Origin: Hydractinia symbiolongicarpus
Lineage: Eukaryota; Cnidaria; Hydrozoa; Anthoathecata; Hydractiniidae
Reading direction: 5' to 3'
Length of the DNA: 64,000 nt
NCBI RefSeq assembly: GCF_029227915.1
Contig: NC_079879.1
Location: 32,742,501 to 32,806,500, forward strand
Shown in pieces: positions 9,472 through 22,857 of the stretch (its first letter is position 1; every line of letters starts with the position of its first letter). The notes under the pieces are model-generated. The model did no database searches, had not been told where the DNA came from, and saw only the letters and a program-made list of their open reading frames with translations. Position numbers and translations under genes: made by a program.

Positions 9472-12080
9472 ATGTATTTAGCGATATATTTCTGATGTTA
9501 CTAGGTTGCATCGCTCGTAACGGTGGAACGATTGACTATGGGCCTTAATTGAACTGATTTTAGACTTCAAACTTCTAAATGTGATAAATGAGACAATTGG
9601 ACCCCCAGGAATAACATTCTTCTTAATTTGACATGATTGTTCGAACTCAGCCCTTACACTGGGTGCTGTGGTAGCGCTTTACTTAAAAATGTAGATAAAT
9701 AAGTCATTTTTTACTGTGGGACCAATCCTAACCGTTAGCGCGCGCTGAAGAAATAGAGACAACTTCAAAAACTACATTTCATTGATTTTCTAACGGTATC
9801 AATCTGTTTGAGTTACAACGGTTGCGTCTCCTATTCGTACCAACATGTTTTGAGCGATATTTTTCTGATATTGCTAGGTTGCATCGCTTTTAACAGTGAA
9901 AAGATTGACTGTGTGACTTAATTGAACTGATTTGGGACTTTGACCTAATATATGTGATAAATGAGCCTATTGGACTCCAAGAAATAACATTTTTCTTAAT
10001 TTTACATGATTGCTGGAACTTAGCGATTACACTGGCCGCTGTGATAGTGCCTTATTTAAAACTGTAGATAAATAAGTTATTTTTTACTGTGGGACCAATC
10101 CTAGCCGTTAGCCGGCGCTGAAGAAATAGAGAAATTTTCGAAAACTACATTTCATTGACTTTCTAACGGTATCAGTCCGTTTGAGTTACAACGGTTTGCG
10201 TCACATATTCGTACCAACATGTGTTTAGCGATATGTTTCTGATATTACTAAGTTCCATCGCTTTTAACAGTGAAAAGATTGACTGTGGGACTTAATTGAA
10301 CTGATTTTGGACTTTGACCTTATATACGTAATAAATGAGCCTATTGGACTCCAAGAAATAACATTCTTCATAATTTGACATGATTGCTGGAACTCAGCGA
10401 TTACACTGGGCGCTGTGATAGCGCTTTATTTAAAACTGTAGATGAATAAGTCATTTTTTACTGTGGGACAAATCCTGGCCGTTAGCGCGCTGACGAAGTA
10501 GAATCAGTTTCGAAAACTACATTTCATTGACTTTCTAACGGTATCAGTCCGTTTGAGTTACAACGGTTGCGTCACATATTCGTACCAACATGTTCTTAGC
10601 GATATGTTCCTGATGTTACTAGGTTGCATCGCTCTTAACGGTGGAACGATTGACTATGGGCCTTAATTGAACTGATTTTAGACTTCAAACTTATAAATGT
10701 GATAAATGAGACAATTGGACCCCCAGGAATAACATTCTTCTTAATTTGACATGATTGCTCGACTTCAGCTTTCACACTGGGCGCTGTGGTAGCGCTTTAC
10801 TTAAAAATGTAGATAAATAAGTCATTTTTACTGTGGGACCAATCCTAACCGTTAGCGTGCGCTGAAAAAATAGAGAAAGTTTCGAAAACTACATTTCATT
10901 GACTTTCTAACGGTATCAGTCCGTTTGAGTTACAACGGTTGCGTCACATATTCGTACCAACATGTATTTAGCGATATGTTTCTGATGTTACTAGGTTGCA
11001 TCGCTCTTAACGGTGGAACGATTGACTATGGGCCTTAATTGAACTGATTTTAGACTTCAAACTTATAAATGTGATAAATGAGACAATTGGACCCCCAGGA
11101 ATAACATTCTTCTTAATTTGACATGATTGCTCGAACTCAGCGATTATACTGGGCGCTGTGGTAGCGCTTTACTTAAAAATGTAGATAAATAAGTAATTTT
11201 TTACTGTGGGACCAATCCTAACCGTTAGCGCGCGCTGAAAAAATAGAGACAACTTCAAAAACTACATTTCATTGACTTTCTAACGGTATCAATCTGTTTG
11301 AGTTACAACGGTTGCGTCTCCTATTCGTACCAACATGTATTGAGCGATATTTTTCTGATATTGCTAGGTTGCATCGGTCTTAACGGTGGTGCGATTGACT
11401 ATGGGCCTTAATTGAACTGATTTTAGACTTCAAACTTCTAAATGTGATAAATGAGACAATTGGACCCCCAGGAATAACATTCTTCTTAATTTGACATGAT
11501 TGCTCGACTTCAGCTTTCACACTGGGCGCTGTGGTAGCGCTTTACTTAAAAATGTAGATAAATAAGTCATTTTTTACTGTGGGACCAATCCTAACCGTTA
11601 GCGCGCGCTGAAAAAATAGAGAAAGTTTCGAAAACTACATTTCATTGACTTTCTAACGGTATCAGTCCGTTTGAGTTACAACGGTTGCGTCACATATTCG
11701 TACCAACATGTATTTAGCGATATGTTTCTGATGTTACTAGGTTGCATCGCTCTTAACGGTGGAACGATTGACTATGGGCCTTAATTGAACTGATTTTAGA
11801 CTTCAAACTTATAAATGTGATAAATGAGACAATTGGACCCCCAGGAATAACATTCTTCTTAATTTGACATGATTGCTCGACTTCAGCTTTCACACTGGGC
11901 GCTGTGGTAGCGCTTTACTTAAAAATGTAGACAAATAAGTCATTTTTTACTGTGGGACCAATCCTAACCGTTAGCGCGCGCTGAAAAAATAGAGAAAGTT
12001 TCGAAAACTACATTTCATTGACTTTCTAACGGTATCAGTCCGTTTGAGGTACAACGGTTGCGTCACATATTCGTACCAAC
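9472..12080. repeat. Satellite HOR copy 3: heptamer, 2609 bp
   Basis: Begins with a hybrid m1 (GCGATATATTTCTG, GCTCGTAACGG front and m1-type CCCTTACACTGGGTGC back). Then come m2 and a fused m3/m4 monomer whose 3' third switches to the GATGAATAAG / GCGCTGACGAAG form, so one monomer has been lost relative to copy 2. A-B-C-D follows from 10590. The 2609-bp offset to copy 2 holds over the A-D part. Confidence 0.88.
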
Positions 12081-13571
12081 ATGTTCTTAGCGATATGTTC
12101 CTGATGTTACTAGGTTGCATCGCTCTTAACGGTGGAACGATTGACTATGGGCCTTAATTGAACTGATTTTAGACTTCAAACTTATAAATGTGATAAATGA
12201 GACAATTGGACCCCCAGGAATAACATTCTTCTTAATTTGACATGATTGCTCGACTTCAGCTTTCACACTGGGCGCTGTGGTAGCGCTTTACTTAAAAATG
12301 TAGATAAATAAGTCATTTTTACTGTGGGACCAATCCTAACCGTTAGCGTGCGCTGAAAAAATAGAGAAAGTTTCGAAAACTACATTTCATTGACTTTCTA
12401 ACGGTATCAGTCCGTTTGAGTTACAACGGTTGCGTCACATATTCGTACCAACATGTATTTAGCGATATGTTTCTGATGTTACTAGGTTGCATCGCTCTTA
12501 ACGGTGGAACGATTGACTATGGGCCTTAATTGAACTGATTTTAGACTTCAAACTTATAAATGTGATAAATGAGACAATTGGACCCCCAGGAATAACATTC
12601 TTCTTAATTTGACATGATTGCTCGAACTCAGCGATTATACTGGGCGCTGTGGTAGCGCTTTACTTAAAAATGTAGATAAATAAGTAATTTTTTACTGTGG
12701 GACCAATCCTAACCGTTAGCGCGCGCTGAAAAAATAGAGACAACTTCAAAAACTACATTTCATTGACTTTCTAACGGTATCAATCTGTTTGAGTTACAAC
12801 GGTTGCGTCTCCTATTCGTACCAACATGTATTGAGCGATATTTTTCTGATATTGCTAGGTTGCATCGGTCTTAACGGTGGTGCGATTGACTATGGGCCTT
12901 AATTGAACTGATTTTAGACTTCAAACTTCTAAATGTGATAAATGAGACAATTGGACCCCCAGGAATAACATTCTTCTTAATTTGACATGATTGCTCGACT
13001 TCAGCTTTCACACTGGGCGCTGTGGTAGCGCTTTACTTAAAAATGTAGATAAATAAGTCATTTTTTACTGTGGGACCAATCCTAACCGTTAGCGCGCGCT
13101 GAAAAAATAGAGAAAGTTTCGAAAACTACATTTCATTGACTTTCTAACGGTATCAGTCCGTTTGAGTTACAACGGTTGCGTCACATATTCGTACCAACAT
13201 GTATTTAGCGATATGTTTCTGATGTTACTAGGTTGCATCGCTCTTAACGGTGGAACGATTGACTATGGGCCTTAATTGAACTGATTTTAGACTTCAAACT
13301 TATAAATGTGATAAATGAGACAATTGGACCCCCAGGAATAACATTCTTCTTAATTTGACATGATTGCTCGACTTCAGCTTTCACACTGGGCGCTGTGGTA
13401 GCGCTTTACTTAAAAATGTAGACAAATAAGTCATTTTTTACTGTGGGACCAATCCTAACCGTTAGCGCGCGCTGAAAAAATAGAGAAAGTTTCGAAAACT
13501 ACATTTCATTGACTTTCTAACGGTATCAGTCCGTTTGAGGTACAACGGTTGCGTCACATATTCGTACCAAC
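12081..13571. repeat. Satellite HOR copy 4: A-B-C-D tetramer, 1491 bp
   Basis: Third occurrence of the A-B-C-D tetramer. The three copies start at 7981, 10590 and 12081, each is 1491 bp, and by eye they are identical apart from isolated substitutions. This one follows the previous copy directly in tandem. Confidence 0.92.
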
Positions 13572-13945
13572 ATGTATTTAGCGATATATTTCTGATGTTA
13601 CTAGGTTGCATCGCTCGTAACGGTGGAACGATTGACTATGGGCCTTAATTGAACTGATTTTAGACTTCAAACTTATAAATGTGATAAATGAGACAATTGG
13701 ACCCCCAGGAATAACATTCTTCTTAATTTGACATGATTGCTCGAACTCAGCGATTACACTGGGCGCTGTGGTAGCGTTTTACTTAAAAATGTAGATAAAT
13801 AAGTCATTTTTTACTGTGGGACCAATCCTAGCCGTTAGCCGGCGCTGAAGAAATAGAGAAATTTTCGAAAACTACATTTCATTGACTTTCTAACGGTATC
13901 AGTCCGTTTGAGTTACAACGGTTTGCGTCACATATTCGTACCAAC
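13572..13945. repeat. Satellite monomer E, junction of tetramer and dimer blocks
   Basis: One monomer starting with the same GCGATATATTTCTG and GCTCGTAACGG marks as the one at 9472 (offset 4100 bp, 11 monomers), but with a different second half (CCGGCGCTGAAG, AAATTTTCG). It is a hybrid made at an exchange point. Confidence 0.85.
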
Positions 13946-16177
13946 ATGTGTTTAGCGATATGTTTCTGATATTACTAGGTTCCATCGCTTTTAACAGTGA
14001 AAAGATTGACTGTGGGACTTAATTGAACTGATTTTGGAGTTTGACCTTATATACGTGATAAATGAGCCTATTGGACTCCAAGAAATAACACTCTTCTTAA
14101 TTTGACATGATTGCTGTAACTCAGCGATTACACTAGTCGGTGTGATAGCGCTTTATTTAAAAGTTTAGATGAATAAGTCATTTTTTACTGTGGGACAAAT
14201 CCTAGCCGTTAGCGCGCTGACGAAGTAGAATCAGTTTCGAAAACTACATTTCATTGACTTTCTAACGGTATCAGTCCGTTTGAGTTACAACGGTTGCGTC
14301 ACATATTCGTACCAACATGTATTTAGCGATATGTTTCTGATGTTACTAGGTTGCATCGCTCTTAACGGTGGAACGATTGACTATGGGCCTTAATTGAACT
14401 GATTTTAGACTTCAAACTTATAAATGTGATAAATGAGACAATTGGAACCCCAGAAATAACATTCTTCTTAATTTGACATGATTGCTCAAACTCAGCGATT
14501 ACACTGGGCGCTGTGGTAGCGCTTTACTTAAAAATGTAGATAAATAAGTCATTTTTTACTGTGGGACCAATCCTAACCGTTAGCGCGCGCTGAAAGAATA
14601 GAGAAAGTTTCGAAAACTACATTTTATTGACTTTCTAACGGTATCAGTCCGTTTGAGTTACAACGGTTGCGTCACATATTCGTACCAACATGTATTTAGC
14701 GATATGTTTCTGATGTTACTAGGTTGCATCGCTCTTAACGGTGGAACGATTGACTATGGGCCTTAATTGAACTGATTTTAGACTTCAAACTTATAAATGT
14801 GATAAATGAGACAATTGGACCCCCAGGAATAACATTCTTCTTAATTTGACATGATTGCTGTAACTCAGCGATTACACTAGTCGGTGTGATAGCGCTTTAT
14901 TTAAAAGTTTAGATGAATAAGTCATTTTTTACTGTGGGACAAATCCTAGCCGTTGGCGCGCTGACGAAGTAGAATCAGTTTCGAAAACTACATTTCATTG
15001 ACTTTCTAACGGTATCAGTCCGTTTGAGTTACAACGGTTGCGTCACATATTCGTACCAACATGTATTTAGCGATATGTTTCTGATGTTACTAGGTTGCAT
15101 CGCTCTTAACGGTGGAACGATTGATTATGGGCCTTAATTGAACTGATTTTAGACTTCAAACTTATAAATGTGATAAATGAGACAATTGGACCCCCAGGAA
15201 TAACATTCTTCTTAATTTGACATGATTGCTCGAACTCAGCGATTATACTGGGCGCTGTGGTAGCGCTTTACTTAAAAATGTAGCTAAATAAGTCATTTTT
15301 TACTGTGGGACCAATCCTAACCGTTAGCGCGCGCTGAAAAAGTAGAGACAACTTCAAAAACTACATTTCATTGACTTTCTAACGGTGTCAATCTGTTTGA
15401 GTTACAACGGTTGCGTCTCCTATTCGTACCAAAATGTATTGAGCGATATTTTTCTGATATTGCTAGGTTGCATCGCTCTTAACGGTGGAACGATTGACTA
15501 TGGGCCTTAATTGAACTGATTTTAGACTTCAAACTTATAAATGTGATAAATGAGACAATTGGACCCCCAGGAATAAAATTCTTCTTAATTTGACATGATT
15601 GCTGTAACTCAGCGATTACACTAGTCGGTGTGATAGCGCTTTATTTAAAAGTTTAGATGAATAAGTCATTTTTTACTGTGGGACAAATCATAGCCGTTAG
15701 CGCGCTGACGAAGAAGAATCAGTTTCGAAAACTACATTTCATTGACTTTCTAACGGTATCAGTCCGTTTGAGTTACAACAGTTGCGTCACATATTCGTAC
15801 CAACATGTATTTAGCGATATGTTTCTGATGTTACTAGGTTGCATCGCTCTTAACGGTGGAACGATTGACTATGGGCCTTAATTGAACTGATTTAAGACTT
15901 CAAACTTATAAATGTGATAAATGAGACAATTGGACCCCCGGGAATAACATTCTTCTTAATTTGACATGATTGCTTGAACTCAGCGATTACACTGGGCGCT
16001 GTGGTAGCGCTTTACTTAAAAATGTAGATAAATAAGTCATTTTTTACTGTGGGACCAATCCTAACCGTTAGCGCGCGCTGAAAAAATAGAGAAAGTTTCG
16101 AAAACTACATTTCATTGACTTTCTAACGGTATCAGTCCGTTTGAGTTACAACGGTTGCGTCACATATTCGTACCAAC
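13946..16177. repeat. Satellite dimer HOR, 744 bp x3
   Basis: The m4 marker ACTAGTCGGTG with GATGAATAAG appears at 14132, 14876 and 15620, exactly 744 bp apart, alternating with a GGGCC-type monomer. Units are 13946-14689, 14690-15433 and 15434-16177. The front of the third unit has been replaced by the GTATTGAGCGATATTTTTCT form. Confidence 0.85.
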
Positions 16178-19100
16178 ATGTATTTAGCGATATGTTTCTG
16201 ATGTTACTAGGTTGCATCGCTCTTAACGGTGGAACGATTGACTATGGGCCTTAATTGAACTGATTTTAGACTTCAAACTTATAAATGTGATAAATGAGAC
16301 AATTGGACCCCCAGAAATAACATTCTTCTTAATTTGACATGATTGCTCGAACTCAGCCATTACACTGGGCGCTGTGGTAGCGCTTTACTTAAAAATGTAG
16401 ATAAATAAGTCATTTTTTACTGTGGGACCAATCCTAACCGTTAGCGCGCTGAAGAAATAGAGACAACTTCAAAAACTACATTTCATTGATTTTCTAACGG
16501 TATCAATCTGTTTGAGTTACAACGGTTGCGTCTCCTATTCGTACCAACATGTATTGAGCGATACTTTTCTGATATTGCTAGGTTGCATCGCTTTTAACAG
16601 TGAAAAGATTGACTGTGGGACTTAATTGAACTGATTTTGGACTTTGACCTTATTAATGTGATAAATAAGCCAATTCGACTCCAAGAAATAACATTCTTCT
16701 TAATTTGACATGATTGCTGTAACTCAGAGATTACACTAGTCGGTGTGATAGCGCTTTATTTAAAAGTTTAGATGAATAAGTCATTTTTTACTGTGGGACA
16801 AATCCTAGCCGTTAGCGCGCTGACGAAGTAGAATCAGTTTCGAAAACTACATTTCATTGACTTTCTAACGGTATCAGTCCGTTTGAGTTACAACGGTTGC
16901 GTCACATATTCGTACCAACATGTATTTAGCGATATGTTTCTGATGTTACTAGGTTGCATCGCTCTTAACGGTGGAACGATTGACTATGGGCCTTAATTGA
17001 ACTGATTTTAGACTTCAAACTTATAAATGTGATAAATGAGACAATTGGACCCCCAGGAATAACATTCTTCTTAATTTGACATGATTGCTCGAACTCAGCG
17101 ATTACACTGGGCGCTGTGGTAGCGCTTTACTTAAGAATGTAGATAAATAAGTCATTTTTTACTGTGGGACCAATCCTAACCGTTAGCGCGCACTGAAAAA
17201 GTAGAGACAACTTCAAAAACTACATTTCATTGACTTTCTAACGGTGTCAATCTGTTTGAGTTACAACGGTTGCGTCTCCTATTCGTACCAACATGTATTG
17301 AGCGATATTTTTCTGATATTGCTAGGTTGCATCGCTCTTAACGGTGGAACGATTGACTATGGGCCTTAATTGAACTGATTTTAGACTTCAAACTTATAAA
17401 TGTGATAAATGAGACAATTGGACCCCCAGGAATAACATTCTTCTTAATTTGACATGATTGCTCGACTTCAGTTTTCACACTGAGCGCGGTGGTAGCGCTT
17501 TACTTAAAAATGCAGATAAATAAGTCATTTTTTACTGTGGGACCAATCCTAACCGTTAGCGCGCGCTGAAGAAATAGAGAAAGTTTCGAAAACTACATTT
17601 CATTGACTTTCTAACGGTATCAGTCCGTTTGAGTTACAAAGGTTGCGTCACATGTTCGTACCAACATGTATTTAGCGATATGTTTCTGATGTTACTAGGT
17701 TGCATCGCTCTTAACGGTGGAACGATTGACTATGGACCTTAATTGAACTGATTTTAGACTTCAAAATTATAAATGTGATAAATGAGACAATTGGACCCCC
17801 AGGAATAACATTCTTCTTAATTTGACATGATTGCTCGAACTCAGCGATTACACTGGGCGCTGTGGTAGCGCTTTACTTAAAAATGTAGATAAATAAGTCA
17901 TTTTTTACTGTGGGACCAATCCTAACCGTTAGCGCGCGCTGAAGAAATAGAGACAACTTCAAAAACTACATTTCATTAATTTTCTAACGGTATCAATCTG
18001 TTTGAGTTACAACGGTTGCGTCTCCTATTCGTACCAACATGTATTGAGCGATATTTTTCTGATATTACTAGGTTCCATCGCTTTTAACAGTGAAAAGATT
18101 GACTGTGGGACTTAATTGAACTGATTTTGGACTTTGACCTTATATACGTGATAAATGAGCCTATTGGACTCCAAGAAATAACATTCTTCTTAATTTGACA
18201 TGATTGCTGGAACTCAGCGATTACACTGGGCGCTGTGATAGCGCTTTATTTAAAACTGTAGATAAATAAGTTATTTTTTACTGTGGGACCAATCCTAGCC
18301 GTTAGCCGGCGCTGAAGAAATAGAGAAATTTTCGAAAACTACATTTCATTGACTTTCTAACGGTATCAGTCCGTTTGAGTTACAACGGTTGCGTCTCCTA
18401 TTCGTACCAACATGTATTGAGCGATATTTTTCTGATATTGCTAGGTTGCATCGCTCTTAACGGTGGAACGATTGACTATGGGCCTTAATTGAACTGATTT
18501 TAGACTTCAAACTTATAAATGTGATAAATGAGACAATTGGACCCCCAGGAATAACATTCTTCTTAATTTGACATGATTGCTCGACTTCAGCTTTCACACT
18601 GGGCGCTGTGGTAGCGCTTTACTTAAAAATGTAGATAAATAAGTCATTTTTTACTGTGGGACCAATCCTAACCGTTAGCGCGCGCTGAAGAAATAGAGAC
18701 AACTTCAAAAACTACATTTCATTGATTTTCTAACGGTATCAATCTGTTTGAGTTACAACGGTTGCGTCTCCTATTCGTACCAACATGTATTGAGCGATAT
18801 TTTTCTGATATTGCTAGGTTGCATCGCTTTTAACAGTGAAAAGATTGACTGTGGGACTTCATTGAACTGATTTTGGACTTTGACTTTATATACGTGATAA
18901 ATGAGCCTATTGGACTCCAAGAAATAACATTCTTCTTAATTTGACATGATTGCTGGAACTCAGCGATTACACTGGGCGCTGTGATAGCGCTTTATTTAAA
19001 ACTGTAGATAAATAAGTTATTTTTTACTGTGGGACCAATCCTAGCCGTTAGCCGGCGCTGAAGAAATAGAGAAATTTTCGAAAACTACATTTCATTGACT

Positions 19101-21000
19101 TTCTAACAATATCAGTCCGTTTGAGTTACAACGGTTTGCGTCACATATTCGTACCAACATGTGTTTAGCAATATGTTTCTGATATTACTAGGTTCCATCG
19201 CTTTTAACAGTGAAAAGATTGACTGTGGGACTGAATTGAACTGATTTTGGACTTTGACCTTATATACGTGATAAATGAGCCTATTGGACTCCAAGAAATA
19301 ACATTCTTCTTAATTTGACATGATTGCTGGAACTCAGCGATTACACTGGGCGCTGTGATAGCGCTTTATTTAAAACTGTAGATAAATAAGTTATTTTTTA
19401 CTGTGGGACCAATCCTAGCCGTTAGCCGGCGCTGAAGAAATAGAGAAATTTTCGAAATCTACATTTCATTGACTTTCTAACGGTATCAGTCCGTTTGAGT
19501 TACAACGGTTTACGTCACATATTCGTACCAACATGTGTTTAGCGATATGTTTCTGATATTACTAGGTTGCATCGGTTTTAACGTTGGAACGATTGACTAT
19601 GGGACTTAATTGAACTGATTTTAGACTTTAAACTTATAAATGTGATAAATGAGACAATTGTACCCCCAGAAATAACATTCTTCTTAATTTGACATGATTG
19701 CTCAAACTCAGCGATTACACTGGGCGCTGTGGTAGCGCTTTACTTAAAAATGTAGATAAATAAGTCATTTTTTATTGTGGGACCAATCCTAACCGTTAGC
19801 GCGCGCTGAAAAAATAGAGACAACTTCAAAAACTACATTTCATTGAATTTCTAACGGTATCAATCTGTTTGAGTTACAACGGTTGCGTCTCCTATTCGTA
19901 CCAACATGTATTGAGCGATATTTTTCTGATATTGCTAGGTTGCATCGCTCTTAACGGTGGAACGATTGACTATGGGCCTTAATTGAACTGATTTTAGACT
20001 TCAAACTTATAAATGTGATAAATGAGACAATTGGACCCCAAGAAATAACATTCTTCTTAATTTGATCGGATTGCTCGACTTCAGCTATTAAACTGTGCTC
20101 TGTAATAGGGCTTTATTTAAAACTGTAGATAAATAAGCTATTTTTTACTGTGGGACCAATCCTAGCCGTTAGCCGGCGCTGAAGAAATAGAGAAATTTTC
20201 GAAAACTACATTTTATTGACTTTCTAACGGTATCAGTCCGTTTGAGTTACAACGGTTGCGTCACATATTCGTACCAACATGTATTTAGCGATACGTTTCT
20301 GATGTTACTTGGTTGCATCGGTTTTAACGGTGGAACGATTGACTATGGGACTTAATTGAACTGATTTTAGACTTTAAACTTATAAATGTGATAAATGAGA
20401 CAATTGGACCCCCAGAAATAACATTCTTCTTAATTTGACATGATTGCTCGAACTCAGCGATTACACTGGGCGCTGTGGTAGCGCTTTACTTAAAAATGTA
20501 AATAAATAAGTCATTTTTTACTGTCGGACCAATCCTAACCGTTAGCGAGCGCTGAAGAAATAGAGACAACTTCAAAAATTACATTTCATTGACTTTGTAA
20601 CGGTATCAATCTGTTTGAGTTACAACGGTTGCGTCACCTTTTCGTCCAACATGAATTGAGCGACATTTTTCTGATATTGCTAGGTTGCATCGATTTTAAC
20701 AGTGAAAAGATTGACTGTGGGACTTAATTGAACTGATTTTGGACTTTGACCTTATATACGTGATAAATGACCCTATTGGACTCCAAGAAATAACATTCTT
20801 CTTAATTTGACATGATTGCTGGAACTCAGCGATTACACTGGCCGCTGTGATAGCGCTTTATTTAAAACTGTAGATAAACAAGTTATTTTTTACTTTGGGA
20901 CCAATCCTAGCCGTTAGCCCGCGCTGAAGTAATAGAGACAGTTTGGAAAAGTACATTTCATTGACTTTCTAACGGTATCAGTCCGTTTGAGTTACAACGG
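16178..21000. repeat. Satellite, mosaic region
   Basis: About 13 monomers mixing the m1-m4, B and C types without one dominant period. A three-monomer offset (1120 bp) links the GGTTCCATCGC monomers at 18071 and 19191. From about 20.0 kb older, more divergent forms appear (GTGCTCTG, TTCGTCCAACATGAATTG). No gene is present; the short open stretches here are satellite read-through. Confidence 0.85.
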
Positions 21001-22857
21001 TTGCGTAACATTTTCGTACCAACTTATATTTAGCAATATGTTTCTGATATTACTAGGCTACATCGCTTTTAACAGTGAAACGACTGACTGTGGGATTAAA
21101 TTGAACTGACTTTGGACTTTGACCTTATAAATGTGTTAAATGAGCCAATTGGACTCCAAGAAGTAACATTTTTCATAATTTGACACGATTGTTGGAACTC
21201 AGCGATTACACTGGCCGCTGTGATAGCGCTTTATTTAAAACTGTAGATAAATAAGTCATTTTTTACTGTGGGACAAATTCTAGCCGGTAGCGCGCTGACG
21301 AAATAGAGAAAGCTTCAAGAACTACATTTCATTGACTTTCTAACGGTATCAGTCCGTTTGAGTTACAACGGTTGCGTCACATATTCGTATCAACATGTAC
21401 TTCGCGATATGTTTCTGATATTACTAGGTTACATCGCTTTTAACCGTGAAAAGATTGACTGTGTGACTTAATTGAACTGATTTTGGACTTTGACCTTATA
21501 TATGTGATAAATGAGCCTATTGGACTCCAAGAAATAACATTCTTCTTAATTTGACATGATTGCTGGAACTCAGCGATTACACTGGCCGCTGTGATAGCGC
21601 TTTATTTAAAACTGTAGAAAAATAAGTCATTTTTTACTGTGGGACCAATCCTAGCCGTTAGCTCGCGCTGAAGAAATAGAGACAGTTTCAAAGACTATAT
21701 TTCTTTGACTTTCTAACAGTATCAGTCCGTTTGAGTTACAAGGTTGCTTCACATATTCGTACCAAAATGGATGTAGCAATATGTTTCAGATATTACTAGG
21801 TTACATCGCTTTCAACAGTGAAACGATTGACTGTGGGACTTAATTGAACTGATTTTGGACTTTGACCTTATTAATGTGATAAATGAGCCAATTCGACTCC
21901 AAGAAATAACATTCTTCTTAATTTGACATGATTGCTGTAACTCAGCGATTACACTAGTCGGTGTGATAGCGCTTTATTTAAAAGTTTAGATGAATAAGTC
22001 ATTTTTTACTGTGGGACAAATCCTAGCCGTTAGCGCGCTGACGAAGTAGAATCAGTTTCAAAAACTACATCTCATTGACTTACTAACGGTATCAGTCCGT
22101 TTCACCTACAACGGATGCGTCACCTATATGTACCAACATATTTTTAGCGATATGTTTCTGATATTACGAGGTTGCATTGCTTTTAACGGTGAAACGATTG
22201 ACTATGGGACTTAATTAAACTGGTTTCGACATTGACTTTGTTAATGTGATAAGTGAGACAATTGGATCCCCAGAAGTAACATTCTTCTTAATTTGACATG
22301 ATTGCTCGAACTCAGCGATTACACTGGGCGCTGTGATAGCGCTTTACTTAAAAATGTAGATAAATAAGTCATTTTTTACTGTGGGATGAATCCTAACCGT
22401 TAGCGCGCGCTAAAGAAATAGAGACAACATCAAAAACTACATTTCATTGACTTTCTAACGGTATCAATCTGTTTGAGTTACAACGGTTGCGTCTCCTATT
22501 CGTACCAACATGTATTGAGCGATATTTTTCTGATATTGCTAGGTTGCATCGCTCTTAACGGTGGAACTATTGACTATGGGCCTTAATTGAACTGATTTTG
22601 GACTTCAAACTTATAAATGTGATCAATGAGACAAGTGGACCCCAGGAATAACATTCTTCTTAATTTGACATGATTGCTCGACTTCAGCTTTCACACTGGG
22701 CGCTGTGGTAGCGCTTTACCTAAAAATGTAGATAAATAAGTCATTTTTTACTGTGGGACCAATCCTAACCGTTAGCGCGCGCTGAAGAAATAGAGAAAAT
22801 TCAAAAACTACATTTCATTGACTTTCTAACGGTATCAATCTGTTTGAGTTACAACGG
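21001..22857. repeat. Satellite pentamer HOR copy 1, 1857 bp
   Basis: Five monomers, starting TTGCGTAACATTTTCGTACC. They include the rare marks CATGTACTTCGCGATATG, GGATGAATCCTAACC and GTGATCAATGAGACAAG. All recur at +1857 bp. The second half includes an empty copy of the PLE target (21694-21708). Confidence 0.92.

Noticed and set aside
21890-21900. Pol III B-box-like AATTCGACTCC
   Set aside because: Present only in one monomer subclass. Most monomers read TTGGACTCC or TTGGACCCC, and no A box is at a suitable distance, so a tRNA or SINE origin is not supported.
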